Source: Firmicutes bacterium UBA2116
Lineage (GTDB): Bacteria > Bacillota > Clostridia > Tissierellales > Sedimentibacteraceae
Assembly (NCBI GenBank): GCA_002331025.1
Contig: DCYG01000005.1
Location: 62,001 to 126,000, forward strand
Direction: 5' to 3'
Length of the DNA stretch: 64,000 bases
The position numbers and the translations under genes are program-made. A model generated the notes under the pieces. That model worked only from the letters and a program-made list of their open reading frames with translations. It did no database searches and had not been told where the DNA came from. Position 1 is the stretch's first letter. Every line of letters begins with the position of its first letter. Positions 1 through 7,913 of this stretch are shown here, one piece after another.

Positions 1-149
1 CTATACCGATACTTAAAACACTGCCTATATCCAACGATGTTTATAAAATGATTCCTTACATTGCTACATTAATAGTTTTATCTTTCTTCTCCAAATCCTC
101 ACAGGCGCCAAAGGCATCCGGAGTCCCTTACGATAAAGGAAGCCGTTAA
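1..149 (+). CDS. ABC transporter permease, C-terminal fragment (nucleoside/simple-sugar type)
   Basis: Only the last 48 codons are inside the window, with the stop codon TAA at 147-149. The frame reads a hydrophobic segment (YIATLIVLSFFS) followed by a polar tail containing SSQAPKASGVPYDKGSR. That tail is the characteristic end of BmpC/NupQ-like permeases of BMP-family nucleoside or simple-sugar ABC importers, which form the inner-membrane channel with a second permease and an ATPase. The rest of the operon should lie to the left of the window. The family call rests on this short tail alone. Confidence 0.6.
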   Translation, partial: IPILKTLPISNDVYKMIPYIATLIVLSFFSKSSQAPKASGVPYDKGSR

Positions 150-188
150 ATATTAAAATGTTGAAGCGCTAAAATATGCTAAAATATA

Positions 189-217
189 TTGAAAGATAAT
201 GTAATCATCAGTAATAT
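189..217 (+). promoter_or_regulatory. Candidate vegetative promoter for the DUF853 ATPase gene
   Basis: TTGAAA at 189-194 and TAATAT at 212-217 are separated by 17 bases. The -10 ends 41 bases before the ATG at 259 and lies in the AT-rich gap after the permease gene. This is a sequence match only. Confidence 0.4.
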
Positions 218-258
218 AGTAAGTAATTACTTAATTTTGATAGTGGAAAGGAGTTGCT

Positions 259-1749
259 ATGTTCAAAGATAATAAAGTTTGGATAGGAAAAAGTGACAAG
301 CGAATATATTTAGAACCTAAAATGGCCAACAGACACGGCCTTGTGGCAGGGGCCACAGGTACCGGAAAAACAATAACATTAAAGGTTATGGCCGAATCCT
401 TCAGTGAAATGGGAGTGCCGGTATTTCTTGCCGATATAAAGGGAGATTTGGCAAGCCTTGCATCACCCGGAACCGATAGTGAAAATATGCAGGAAAGAAT
501 TAAGCGTTTAGAAATAGATAATTTTACATATAAGTCCTTTCCGGTACAGTTTTGGGATATTTACGGAGAAAATGGTCTTCCTTTAAGGACTACCATATCT
601 GAAATGGGTCCCATATTACTTTCAAGGATACTTGATTTAAATGATACTCAGTCGGGCATACTTAATATAGTTTTCAGAGTTGCCGACGAAAACGGACTTC
701 TGCTGTTGGATTTAAAAGATTTGCGTTCAATGGTTCAATACGTGGGAGACAATGCCAAAGAGCTTACATTGAAGTATGGAAATATTGCTGCTCAAAGCGT
801 CGGGGCAATTTTAAGAGCATTGATGGTGCTTGAGGATCAAGGAGGAAACTTCTTCTTTGGTGAGCCGGAGCTAGATTTCAATGATTGGATGAAAGTTGCA
901 GGGGACGGCAGAGGATATATAAATATTCTTCACAGCTCTAAACTATTTTTAAACCCTGCATTGTATTCTACATTTTTACTGTGGATGCTCTCTGAGCTTT
1001 TCGAAAATCTGCCCGAAGAGGGAGATTTAGAGCAGCCTAAAATGGTATTTTTCTTTGATGAAGCACATTTGCTGTTTGATAATGCTCCAAAGGTTTTATT
1101 AAACAAAATAGAGCAGGTAGTTCGACTTATTCGCTCAAAGGGCGTAGGCGTATATTTTGTAACACAAAATCCAAGAGATTTGCCCGATGAAATACTCGGA
1201 CAGTTAGGAAACAGAATTCAGCATGCTCTGAGAGCTTATACGCCTGCAGACAGAAAAAAAGTTGTGATAGCTGCCGAAACATTCCGTACGAATCCTGAGT
1301 TTGATACAGTTCAGGCAATAACGGAGCTTGAAACGGGAGAAGCCTTAATATCGTGCTTAGACGAAAAAGGAAGCCCTTGCATAGTTGAACGCAGCTTTAT
1401 ACTTCCGCCTCAAAGCAAGTTCGGGACTATAGACGATTATTTGAGAAAACAAACTATTACAAGCTCACCCTTGTATTATAAATACGATAAAGAAATTGAC
1501 AGAGAGTCGGCTTATGAAATGCTCATAAAAAGAAATGAGCGTGAAATGGAAGAATTAAAGCTTCAAAAAGAAAGATTGGAATTAGAAAAAATAAAGGCTA
1601 AGGAAGCAAAGGAGCTTGAAAAGCTCAGAAATAAGAAAAGCAATCGGCTGACTCCCGTTGAAAGAGTCACAAATTCGGCTATGAGTGCCATAGGCAGAGA
1701 AATAGGAAGATCACTTATAAGAGGCGTGTTAGGCTCCCTTAGAAGGTAA
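259..1749 (+). CDS. HerA-like ATPase, DUF853 (YjgR) family
   Basis: 496-residue P-loop ATPase of the HerA/FtsK-like DUF853 group, usually annotated as helicase HerA-like. Walker A GATGTGKT lies at residues 31-38 and Walker B is the FFDEAH stretch at about 265-270. A charged coiled-coil segment rich in E, K and L runs from about residue 420 to 455, followed by a basic tail. The start is supported by AAAGGAG just upstream. The physiological role of the family is not established; a DNA-translocating or remodelling ATPase is the usual inference. It is followed 2 bases later by yraN, so the two are probably cotranscribed. Confidence 0.85.
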   Translation: MFKDNKVWIGKSDKRIYLEPKMANRHGLVAGATGTGKTITLKVMAESFSEMGVPVFLADIKGDLASLASPGTDSENMQERIKRLEIDNFTYKSFPVQFWDIYGENGLPLRTTISEMGPILLSRILDLNDTQSGILNIVFRVADENGLLLLDLKDLRSMVQYVGDNAKELTLKYGNIAAQSVGAILRALMVLEDQGGNFFFGEPELDFNDWMKVAGDGRGYINILHSSKLFLNPALYSTFLLWMLSELFENLPEEGDLEQPKMVFFFDEAHLLFDNAPKVLLNKIEQVVRLIRSKGVGVYFVTQNPRDLPDEILGQLGNRIQHALRAYTPADRKKVVIAAETFRTNPEFDTVQAITELETGEALISCLDEKGSPCIVERSFILPPQSKFGTIDDYLRKQTITSSPLYYKYDKEIDRESAYEMLIKRNEREMEELKLQKERLELEKIKAKEAKELEKLRNKKSNRLTPVERVTNSAMSAIGREIGRSLIRGVLGSLRR

Positions 1750-1751
1750 TT

Positions 1752-2096
1752 ATGTACGATAAAAACAAGGGCTTTGAATATGAAAAAATTGCCGAAAGGT
1801 ACTTGCTTAAAAATCAATATACAATAATAGAAAGAAATTTTATCAGTAAATTCGGTGAAATTGACATTATTGCAAAAAAGAACGGACGGCTTCATTTTAT
1901 AGAGGTAAAGGGCAGAAAGAACCTTTCTTTCGGATATCCGAGAGAAGCAGTTACATGGACGAAGCAAAAAAAACTCATAAGTGCCGCAAAGTATTACTTT
2001 ATGCTGATTGGCAAGGATGATATGCCCTGTCAATTTGATATAATTGAAATTATCATGGAAAACAAAGAAATAAATATGATTGAAAATGCATTCTGA
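1752..2096 (+). CDS. yraN: YraN/UPF0102 endonuclease-like protein
   Basis: 114-residue protein of the UPF0102 family, which has a restriction-endonuclease-like core. The family signature is present: GEIDIIA with Asp38, then FIEVKGR with Glu51 and Lys53, the D...ExK arrangement of PD-(D/E)xK nucleases. Normal length for the family. The ATG sits 2 bases after the stop of the preceding ATPase gene, consistent with an operon. A nucleic-acid processing role is inferred from the fold; the natural substrate is not known. Confidence 0.9.
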   Translation: MYDKNKGFEYEKIAERYLLKNQYTIIERNFISKFGEIDIIAKKNGRLHFIEVKGRKNLSFGYPREAVTWTKQKKLISAAKYYFMLIGKDDMPCQFDIIEIIMENKEINMIENAF

Positions 2097-2103
2097 GTTG
2101 TAC

Positions 2104-2132
2104 TTGATATTTACTATCCGTTGTGATATTAT
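2104..2132 (+). promoter_or_regulatory. Candidate sigma-A promoter for mtaB
   Basis: TTGATA at 2104-2109 and TATTAT at 2127-2132 have exact 17-base spacing. The pair sits in the short gap between yraN and the ATG of mtaB at 2164, so mtaB may be transcribed separately from yraN. Confidence 0.5.
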
Positions 2133-2163
2133 TTCAAATGAAACCAACGAATCAGGAGAAATA

Positions 2164-3468
2164 ATGAAAAACAAATATACCGTATCATTTACAACTCTTG
2201 GGTGCAAGGTAAATCAGTTTGAAACCGAAGCAATGACGGAACTCTTGGAAAAAGAGGGCTTTGAAGTACTACCCCATGACATGGAAAGTGATATTTATAT
2301 AATCAATACATGTGCTGTAACAAAAGAAAGCGAAAGAAAATCAAGACAATTTATCAATAAGGCAAAGAGAAATAACCCTGACGCCTTAGTCGTTGCCGTA
2401 GGATGCAGCGTCCAGTTAAACGGTGAAAAGCTGAATAAAGAAACTTCCGTCGACATAATAATAGGTACTAAGAACAAAGGTAACATAGGCAAGCTGTTAA
2501 AAGAAAAACTTGACAACATGGAAATGTTATCTTATGAAATAGAAGATTTTAAAGGCAAAGAAGAGTTTGAAGAATTAAAAATAAGCACTGTTCATGACAA
2601 AACCCGTGCCAACATAAAAATTCAGGATGGCTGCAGCCAGTTCTGCTCTTATTGCATAATTCCCTATGTCAGGGGTCCCATCAGAAGCAGAAATCACGAT
2701 GATATAGTAGAAGAAGTTAAAAAGATTGCGGCTAACGGCTATAAAGAAATAGTGTTAAACGGCATTCATATTTCTTCCTACGGCAAGGACGTTCAAAAAA
2801 AGGATGCCTTAATATCATTGATAGAAGATATAGATAAAATCGAAGGTATCGAGAGAATCAGATTAGGTTCATTAGAACCGAAGCTCATAACCGAAGATTT
2901 TATTAAGCGTTATTCGGCTCTCGGCAAGGTATGCGATCACTTTCATCTTTCGCTGCAAAGCGGAAGCGACAGCGTATTAAAACGAATGAACAGAAAGTAT
3001 ACTTCAACAGAGTACAAGAATAATACGGAACTTATCAGAAAGTATATGCCCGATGCCGGAATTACAACCGATATAATAGTCGGATTCCCGGGAGAAACTA
3101 ATGAAGAGTTCGATGAAACGATAGATTTTGTTAAGGCCGTCAGATTTTCAAGAATTCATGTGTTTAAGTATTCCGTAAGAGAGGGTACAAAGGCCGCGGA
3201 AATGGAAAATCAGGTTGAGGATTCCATAAAATCCGCGAGAAGCAAGCAGCTTATAGACTTAGGCAATACCATAAGCAGAGAATTTATGCAGCAATTTATC
3301 GGACGAAATTTGCCTGTGCTTGTGGAAACGCAGAAAAAAGAAAATTTATTTGAAGGATATACAACAAACTACTTGAAAGTTTTGATAAAAAGTGATAATA
3401 ATATTAAAAATCAAATAGTTTCTGCCTTGATAAGAAATGTAAAGAACGATTTTTTATCAGGGGAATAG
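2164..3468 (+). CDS. mtaB: tRNA t6A37 methylthiotransferase MtaB
   Basis: 434-residue radical-SAM methylthiotransferase that converts t6A37 to ms2t6A37 in tRNAs reading ANN codons. The N-terminal UPF0004 domain begins with TTLGCKVNQ (Cys14 among its cluster ligands). The radical-SAM motif CxxxCxxC is Cys157, Cys161 and Cys164, and a C-terminal TRAM domain follows. The open frame extends upstream to 2080, but AGGAG before 2164, the promoter at 2104-2132 and the normal family N-terminus at that methionine favour 2164. In Bacillus mtaB also lies shortly upstream of rpsU and yqeY. Confidence 0.93.
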   Translation: MKNKYTVSFTTLGCKVNQFETEAMTELLEKEGFEVLPHDMESDIYIINTCAVTKESERKSRQFINKAKRNNPDALVVAVGCSVQLNGEKLNKETSVDIIIGTKNKGNIGKLLKEKLDNMEMLSYEIEDFKGKEEFEELKISTVHDKTRANIKIQDGCSQFCSYCIIPYVRGPIRSRNHDDIVEEVKKIAANGYKEIVLNGIHISSYGKDVQKKDALISLIEDIDKIEGIERIRLGSLEPKLITEDFIKRYSALGKVCDHFHLSLQSGSDSVLKRMNRKYTSTEYKNNTELIRKYMPDAGITTDIIVGFPGETNEEFDETIDFVKAVRFSRIHVFKYSVREGTKAAEMENQVEDSIKSARSKQLIDLGNTISREFMQQFIGRNLPVLVETQKKENLFEGYTTNYLKVLIKSDNNIKNQIVSALIRNVKNDFLSGE

Positions 3469-3506
3469 AATACTATATAATTATTAACAGGAAGAGGTGA
3501 AAAAGT

Positions 3507-3848
3507 GTGAGCTGCATATTTTGCTTGATTGCAGAAAAACAAATTCCATCACAATGTGTATATGAAAGTGATAATATAATTGCCTTCAGAGATTTAAACC
3601 CTCAGGCACCTGTACATATACTTGTCGTACCTAAAATGCATATAACATCGATGAATGATATAAATTCGGAAAACAGTGGTGTAGTGGCTGAAATATTCGA
3701 AGCTATAAACAAAATTGCCGAAAGCGAAGGTATTAAGGAATCCGGCTACAGGGTTATCAGTAACTGCGGAGATGATGGCTGTCAATCTGTAAAACATCTT
3801 CATTTCCATTTACTGGGTGGAAGAAAATTGTCAGAAACTTTATCATAA
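3507..3848 (+). CDS. HIT-family nucleotide hydrolase (HinT-like)
   Basis: 113-residue histidine-triad protein, the typical HinT size. The catalytic triad motif HLHFHLLGG is at residues 97-105 (His97, His99, His101). The N-terminal CIFCLI is usual for purine nucleoside phosphoramidase-type HIT proteins. The start is GTG, preceded by GAAGAGGTG. HinT enzymes hydrolyse adenosine phosphoramidates and aminoacyl-AMP; the cellular role is poorly defined. It lies between mtaB and rpsU. Confidence 0.92.
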   Translation: MSCIFCLIAEKQIPSQCVYESDNIIAFRDLNPQAPVHILVVPKMHITSMNDINSENSGVVAEIFEAINKIAESEGIKESGYRVISNCGDDGCQSVKHLHFHLLGGRKLSETLS

Positions 3849-3853
3849 ATTTC

Positions 3854-3882
3854 TTGCATTTACTTATTCTATGTTATATAAT
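3854..3882 (+). promoter_or_regulatory. Promoter for rpsU-yqeY
   Basis: TTGCAT at 3854-3859 and a perfect TATAAT at 3877-3882 are 17 bases apart. The untranslated leader to the ATG at 3955 is about 65 bases and contains the self-complementary GTCCTAGGAC at 3911-3920. Confidence 0.6.
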
Positions 3883-3954
3883 AATTAAGTGCTATTTCAA
3901 ACTCGCTGGTGTCCTAGGACAACTAGTAGTAGATAACGAGGGGAGGGTAGCAAA

Positions 3955-4140
3955 ATGACAGAGGTAAAGGTTAGAGAAAACGAGTCCATCGATAATGCTC
4001 TCAGAAGATTTAAAAGACAGTGTGCACTTACAGGTGTTATGTCAGAAGTAAGAAAGAGAGAGCATTATGAAAAACCAAGCGTAAAGCGTAAGAAGAAAGC
4101 TGAAGCGGCTCGTAGAAAGAAAAATAAAAAAGCGAGATAA
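3955..4140 (+). CDS. rpsU: 30S ribosomal protein S21
   Basis: 61-residue, strongly basic protein. The N-terminus TEVKVRENESIDNALRRFKR is the S21 signature and the C-terminus is a Lys/Arg-rich tail. S21 binds late to the platform of the 30S subunit near the 3' end of 16S rRNA. GAGGGGAGGG lies before the ATG. It is followed 11 bases later by yqeY, the usual Firmicutes arrangement. Confidence 0.97.
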   Translation: MTEVKVRENESIDNALRRFKRQCALTGVMSEVRKREHYEKPSVKRKKKAEAARRKKNKKAR

Positions 4141-4151
4141 GAGGTGAATGT

Positions 4152-4595
4152 ATGCCTTTGAAAGAGAAGCTCATGGCGGACATGAAAGAAGCCATGAAAT
4201 CTAAAAGCAAAGTCAATAAAGATGTTATTACAATGGTAAGAGCAGCTATTAAACAAAGGGAAGTTGACGACAGAAAAGAATTAAACGATGCTGATATAAT
4301 TGACATAATAGCAAAACAGATAAAGCAGAAAAAAGATTCTATCCCCGACTTTGAAAAAGGCAATCGACAAGATCTTATAGATCTTACCAACCAGGAAATC
4401 AAAATACTATTAGAATATTTACCGCCTCAACTGTCAGATGAAGAGCTTGATTCTATTGTCAGAGATGCAATAGAACAAACAGGCGCTCAGACCAAAAAAG
4501 ATTTGGGCAAACTGATGGCTCTCATAATGCCAAAAGTAAAAGGCAAGGCTGACGGCAAACACGTAAATGAAATTGTGGCAAAATATATAAAATAG
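4152..4595 (+). CDS. yqeY: GatB/YqeY domain protein
   Basis: 147-residue helical protein of the YqeY family, related to the tail domain of the amidotransferase subunit GatB. It begins with PLKEKLMADMKEAMKSK and has the PPQLSDEEL and GKLMALIMPKVKGKADG segments conserved in the family. The GatB tail binds tRNA, so a tRNA-linked role is inferred but unproven. AAGAGGTG precedes the ATG. It ends in a strong terminator. In Bacillus the next genes are yqfA, yqfB, yqfC and yqfD; here yqfC is about 28 kb away. Confidence 0.93.
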   Translation: MPLKEKLMADMKEAMKSKSKVNKDVITMVRAAIKQREVDDRKELNDADIIDIIAKQIKQKKDSIPDFEKGNRQDLIDLTNQEIKILLEYLPPQLSDEELDSIVRDAIEQTGAQTKKDLGKLMALIMPKVKGKADGKHVNEIVAKYIK

Positions 4596-4598
4596 TTT

Positions 4599-4624
4599 AA
4601 AGACCCCCGTGTGGGGGTTTTTTA
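4599..4624 (+). terminator. Rho-independent terminator of rpsU-yqeY
   Basis: Stem ACCCCC (4603-4608), loop GTGT, stem GGGGGT (4613-4618), followed by a T run. It lies directly after the yqeY stop codon. Confidence 0.85.
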
Positions 4625-4640
4625 TTTGCAAAAAAACATA

Positions 4641-4669
4641 TTTATAGACATTATTTTTAATGGTATAAT
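4641..4669 (+). promoter_or_regulatory. Promoter of the first sigma/anti-sigma operon
   Basis: TTTATA at 4641-4646 and TATAAT at 4664-4669 with a 17-base spacer and an extended -10 (TGG before TATAAT). The Shine-Dalgarno AAGGGGGG follows about 8 bases later, so the leader is short. An identical arrangement precedes the second sigma gene. Confidence 0.55.
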
Positions 4670-4693
4670 ATTTGTGCAAGGGGGGATAACGTT

Positions 4694-5260
4694 ATGATAA
4701 TTATCTTTTTTAATAATTTAACCGATGAGCAAAAAGAATTGATAAATAAAATCTTTTCAGACATGAATGCTTTGTTTTATTATATTTCTTATGATATATT
4801 AAAGAATCAATTTGATGCAGAAGATGCTGTTGCGCAAACTTTTTTAAATATTTCTGGTAATATAGAAAAAATTTCTAATTTCTCATGTCCCGAAATGAGG
4901 TCTTACTGCGTTGTAATATTGAAGAACGAAAGTATAAATATTTTGAGAAAGAGCAGTAAGTATATAAGTGATGAAGATATAGATAACCTATATCAAAATT
5001 CAAATAAGGATGAAACCTACAATCTTGAAGAAGAATTTCTTAAAACTGCTGATAAAGAAATTTTAAAATCATGTATCAGCAGACTTTCGGAGGATGAGAA
5101 AAACCTTATTTACTTACGTTTTTTAAATGAATTTAGCTTTAAACAAATTTCAGAACTTTTTGATATTACTGAGGAAGCTGCAAAAAAACGCAGTCAGCGT
5201 ATTTTAAAAAAATTAAGAGCATATTATGAGGAGGGCGATAAGGTTGTCCAGAACGATTGA
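4694..5260 (+). CDS. ECF-like sigma-70 family sigma factor (module 1)
   Basis: 188-residue protein with the two-domain layout of ECF sigma factors. A region 2-like helical part spans about residues 20-85 (DAEDAVAQTFLNI, then the YCVVILKNESINILRK segment). A region 4 helix-turn-helix lies at about 130-180 (LSEDEKNLIYLRFLNEFSF...ISELFDITEEAAKKRSQRIL). It directs RNA polymerase to a dedicated promoter set, not known here. The next gene overlaps its 3' end and encodes a membrane protein with a DUF4367 domain, probably the cognate anti-sigma. The candidate promoter at 6231-6260 may be a target. Confidence 0.85.
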   Translation: MIIIFFNNLTDEQKELINKIFSDMNALFYYISYDILKNQFDAEDAVAQTFLNISGNIEKISNFSCPEMRSYCVVILKNESINILRKSSKYISDEDIDNLYQNSNKDETYNLEEEFLKTADKEILKSCISRLSEDEKNLIYLRFLNEFSFKQISELFDITEEAAKKRSQRILKKLRAYYEEGDKVVQND

Positions 5261-6218
5261 CATTATTATGAAAGACGTATGTGAATTATCTTTTCAGGAT
5301 GAATTGCACAAAATAAGCGAATCAGATACTAATGATATTGTTTATGAAACACTGTCCAAGGAGCATGTTAGCATATTAGCAAAAAAAATAGGACTGTTAC
5401 CCTTTGAATATCGCAGCATTCTTTTTTTTAGATACTGCTTTAGGAGTACTCCTTACGAAACAGATAAAATACTAAAAACAGAAAATTCCAAAAGCAAATT
5501 GTACTATATACAAAAAATGCTATCAAACCTCATGGGCATAGAAAATTCATGGATAGATAATAATTCTATGGGAGAAGCCTGTAAATTAGTTTTATCAGCA
5601 GATATGAAGGACTATGATAATATTGAAATGTTGCATAAACCTATTTATACAAAGAACCTTAGAAAAAAACTGAAGGAACTTAATATCAAGCAAAATAATA
5701 ATAGAACATTTCTGACAATAGCTAAAAAAGCAGCTATTTTTATATTAATTAGTATCTTAAGTTTTTCTACTGTCTTGGTATTTAATGCAGAAGCTCGTAC
5801 AAGATTTATTAATTGGATTATTGAAAAATTTCCTATGTATAGTATATTCACGTCACAAAATGCAAATGAAAATAATAGTCTGGTTGATTTAGCATCATTT
5901 AAAATTAAATACATCCCTACTGGATTTGAATTATCCATTATTCATGAAGGGCATAATATGCTAATTTATAATTATTTAGGTGAAAATAATCAAAAATTAA
6001 TTATAAAATTATTAATTTCTACAGACGAAGGTAAATCTTATTATGATACAGAAAATACCGAAATAGAAGAAATTACTCTTAATGAAACACAAGCATACAT
6101 GTGGAAAACTGATGAGATAACTTACTTACTTTGGTATAGAGATGGTGTCGATTTTCACATTTCTGGAAACTTAAGTAAAGATGAGATTCTAAAAGTTTCA
6201 AAAAATATCTCAAAATAA
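5244..6218 (+). CDS. Membrane anti-sigma-like protein with sigma region 4-like N-terminus and DUF4367 domain
   Basis: About 324 residues. One transmembrane segment lies at roughly 163-185 and a DUF4367-like extracytoplasmic domain at about 225-322 (IPTGFEL, then a conserved end resembling the 11.6-kb homologue). The cytoplasmic part is unusual: around residues 55-90 it reads LPFEYRSILFFRYCF, spacer, then a helix like the recognition helix of sigma region 4. TTG at 5244 is chosen because GAGGAGGG lies 8 bases upstream; an ATG at 5226 gives 330 residues but has little ribosome-binding sequence. Its start overlaps the sigma gene, suggesting translational coupling. The anti-sigma role is inferred from position and topology. 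Confidence 0.7.
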   Translation: MSRTIDIIMKDVCELSFQDELHKISESDTNDIVYETLSKEHVSILAKKIGLLPFEYRSILFFRYCFRSTPYETDKILKTENSKSKLYYIQKMLSNLMGIENSWIDNNSMGEACKLVLSADMKDYDNIEMLHKPIYTKNLRKKLKELNIKQNNNRTFLTIAKKAAIFILISILSFSTVLVFNAEARTRFINWIIEKFPMYSIFTSQNANENNSLVDLASFKIKYIPTGFELSIIHEGHNMLIYNYLGENNQKLIIKLLISTDEGKSYYDTENTEIEEITLNETQAYMWKTDEITYLLWYRDGVDFHISGNLSKDEILKVSKNISK

Positions 6219-6230
6219 TTTAAATAAAAA

Positions 6231-6260
6231 TGTCCCTTTTTTCCTCTTTGTTCGTTATAT
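6231..6260 (+). promoter_or_regulatory. Candidate alternative-sigma (ECF-type) promoter P1
   Basis: TGTCCC at 6231-6236, 16 T/C-rich bases, CGTTATAT at 6253-6260, 37 bases before the ATG of the secreted protein gene at 6298. Similar arrangements occur at 15252-15279, 16117-16145 and 18601-18630. The position just downstream of a sigma/anti-sigma operon suggests control by that sigma factor. Confidence 0.45.
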
Positions 6261-6297
6261 AGGTAAGAACCTAAAAACAACAAGGAGGATTTTTATT

Positions 6298-6729
6298 ATG
6301 AAATTAAAGAAAATTGGAGCAATAGCATTGGTATCTGCCTTAATATTTGGAAGTGTTGTAATTAATGATGTATATGGCATGGAACGACAAAAAAATTTAT
6401 CAGCAAATACAAATAATCAGATAATCACTCCATTTTGGGTTGAAATTAGTAGTGTTTTGGCATACATATCGGCAAATGGTAATACTCTTTATCCAGAGGT
6501 ATATGTAGAGGCCAAAAGTACTTCAGCTTCGATTACCGGAACAATGTATTTAGAAAAATACAGCTCGGGAAGCTGGGTAAATGTAACCTCATGGTCTATA
6601 AAAGGAACAGGAAGTGTGTTTTTATCAAAGAGCTATAGTGGAATTCCAGAAACTAAGTATCGTACGAGAGCTGTAGTAACTGTAAATGGAGAATCTGCCG
6701 AGGCTGTTTCCGGTATTTGTGATATTTAA
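6298..6729 (+). CDS. Small secreted protein of unknown function
   Basis: 143 residues. The N-terminus KLKKIGAIALVSALIFGSVV is a classic signal peptide, with likely cleavage after VYG near residue 26-27. The mature part, about 115 residues, is rich in Ser, Thr, Val and Tyr in alternating patterns typical of beta-sandwich surface proteins and has one Cys near its C-terminus. AAGGAGG lies before the ATG. It has its own candidate ECF-type promoter (6231-6260) directly behind the first sigma/anti-sigma pair, so it is a good candidate regulon member. I do not recognise a characterised family. Confidence 0.75.
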   Translation: MKLKKIGAIALVSALIFGSVVINDVYGMERQKNLSANTNNQIITPFWVEISSVLAYISANGNTLYPEVYVEAKSTSASITGTMYLEKYSSGSWVNVTSWSIKGTGSVFLSKSYSGIPETKYRTRAVVTVNGESAEAVSGICDI

Positions 6730-6824
6730 AGGTATTAAAAATTGATTTATTAAACATCAATTATTATCTGAATATGGCGGATTTATTCCGTTACATATAA
6801 AAAACATAGAGAGGAGGTGGAGAA

Positions 6825-6890
6825 ATGATACATATAAGGTCACCAAATAAGTTAAAAGACTCTTTAATACCTCACAACTTGCATACTTAA
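6825..6890 (+). CDS. Possible 21-residue small ORF
   Basis: A very strong Shine-Dalgarno (GAGGAGGTGG) lies 4 bases before an ATG that opens a 21-codon frame (MIHIRSPNKLKDSLIPHNLH...). No signal peptide or membrane segment is visible. It could be a leader peptide, a small protein, or a remnant of a longer gene. About 120 bases separate it from the next gene. Confidence 0.3.
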   Translation: MIHIRSPNKLKDSLIPHNLHT

Positions 6891-7008
6891 TCCTAAAAGT
6901 ACATAAGAGAATATTTCAGAGCCTTATATGGACAGTTTACAACACAATACGTAAAAATACAATATTTTTAGCATAAATAATAAATAATCAAAATACGGAG
7001 GTAATATT

Positions 7009-7710
7009 ATGAAAAACAAGAAATTAGTAACGATAGTATTAGTTTTATCTATGATTCTATTGAACGTTATGCCAACTTTTGCATATACTAATGTGCAAGA
7101 ATTGCACTTTGGTGAAAAAATTCAAGTGGGTGATTATAAAATTGAATTAGTCGTTGACACTGAAAAATATAGTAAAATGATGTTTACGAATATATTGACA
7201 GGAGAAAAAGAATATTTAGAAGAATATAATGAGAATGGAAAGACTAAATATATTGCAACTAGCCCAAGAGGTAAACATGTCATTAGCATAGAAAATGATT
7301 TTATATCAATTAAAGATGATAATACAAATTGTATACAGTATTTGTATAATAAAACTATTGAAAATGGTGGACCAATAAATATAATACTCAGTAATGGTTG
7401 GACTGAGTGGGAATATCAAGAGACAAGTTACGATTCTACTGGTCAGCTTGTTTCAGATATTAGTTATCTTGTTGGTATCATAGCTGCAATTTTTGATTTA
7501 CCAAAAACAGATAATATTGTAGTTGATACTGCTAATTATATACTTTCTAAATATATTAGTGTTGTATACATTACTAGGGTAAGGTATATGAGATTTTCAG
7601 AAGATACCACAAGCTGTTTCCAAGAAAAATATGTTACAACTATTTATGAAAACTCAAACTATACTGGAGAAATCAAATCTAATACAATTATATATACATA
7701 CTGTTTCTAA
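7009..7710 (+). CDS. Secreted protein of unknown function
   Basis: 233 residues with a clear signal peptide (hydrophobic residues 6-18; likely cleavage after Ala25 in PTFA-YTN). The remainder is hydrophilic with a Tyr/Thr-rich C-terminal third and has no membrane anchor or LPXTG motif, so it is probably released or associates with the envelope. CGGAGGTAAT precedes the ATG. It lies among small secreted or membrane genes downstream of the first sigma/anti-sigma pair; no family recognised. Confidence 0.7.
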   Translation: MKNKKLVTIVLVLSMILLNVMPTFAYTNVQELHFGEKIQVGDYKIELVVDTEKYSKMMFTNILTGEKEYLEEYNENGKTKYIATSPRGKHVISIENDFISIKDDNTNCIQYLYNKTIENGGPINIILSNGWTEWEYQETSYDSTGQLVSDISYLVGIIAAIFDLPKTDNIVVDTANYILSKYISVVYITRVRYMRFSEDTTSCFQEKYVTTIYENSNYTGEIKSNTIIYTYCF

Positions 7711-7808
7711 TAATAAAAATCATAAAATTACATTGACTTTTTATAATTTAATTGCTAAATGTAAAAAAATATATAATTGTTGTCACTTAAAACAGAAATC
7801 GCGGTGAT

Positions 7809-7846
7809 TATACCTCTATTGGGGGATTTCCCCCAATAAAGGTATA
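7809..7846. repeat. 17-bp inverted repeat (hairpin)
   Basis: Arms TATACCT-C-TATTGGGGG and CCCCCAATA-A-AGGTATA with a 4-base loop ATTT and a single mismatch. No T run follows on either strand, so it is not a standard terminator. It lies in the 200-bp gap before the membrane protein gene at 7914. Confidence 0.7.
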
Positions 7847-7913
7847 ATTATAGATTCAAGTAACTTAGAAATGTTGGTTAATAATAAACATGGTATTTTA
7901 AGGAGTTAATATT

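Larger units (their letters stand above)
4593..4688 (+). repeat. Duplicated terminator-promoter block, copy 1
   Basis: This 96-bp stretch, from the stop of yqeY through its terminator to the Shine-Dalgarno of the first sigma gene, recurs at 10288-10382 with about six differences including one indel. It holds the yqeY terminator, an AT-rich spacer, an extended -10 promoter and GGGGGGATA. Confidence 0.9.

Noticed and set aside
2080..2163. Longer start for mtaB
   Set aside because: The extension overlaps yraN and the mtaB promoter; AGGAG and the family N-terminus place the start at 2164.
1563..2207. Long minus-strand open frame (214 codons)
   Set aside because: It lies opposite the ATPase, yraN and mtaB genes, has no ribosome-binding site and no protein-like composition; it is a shadow of the coding strand.
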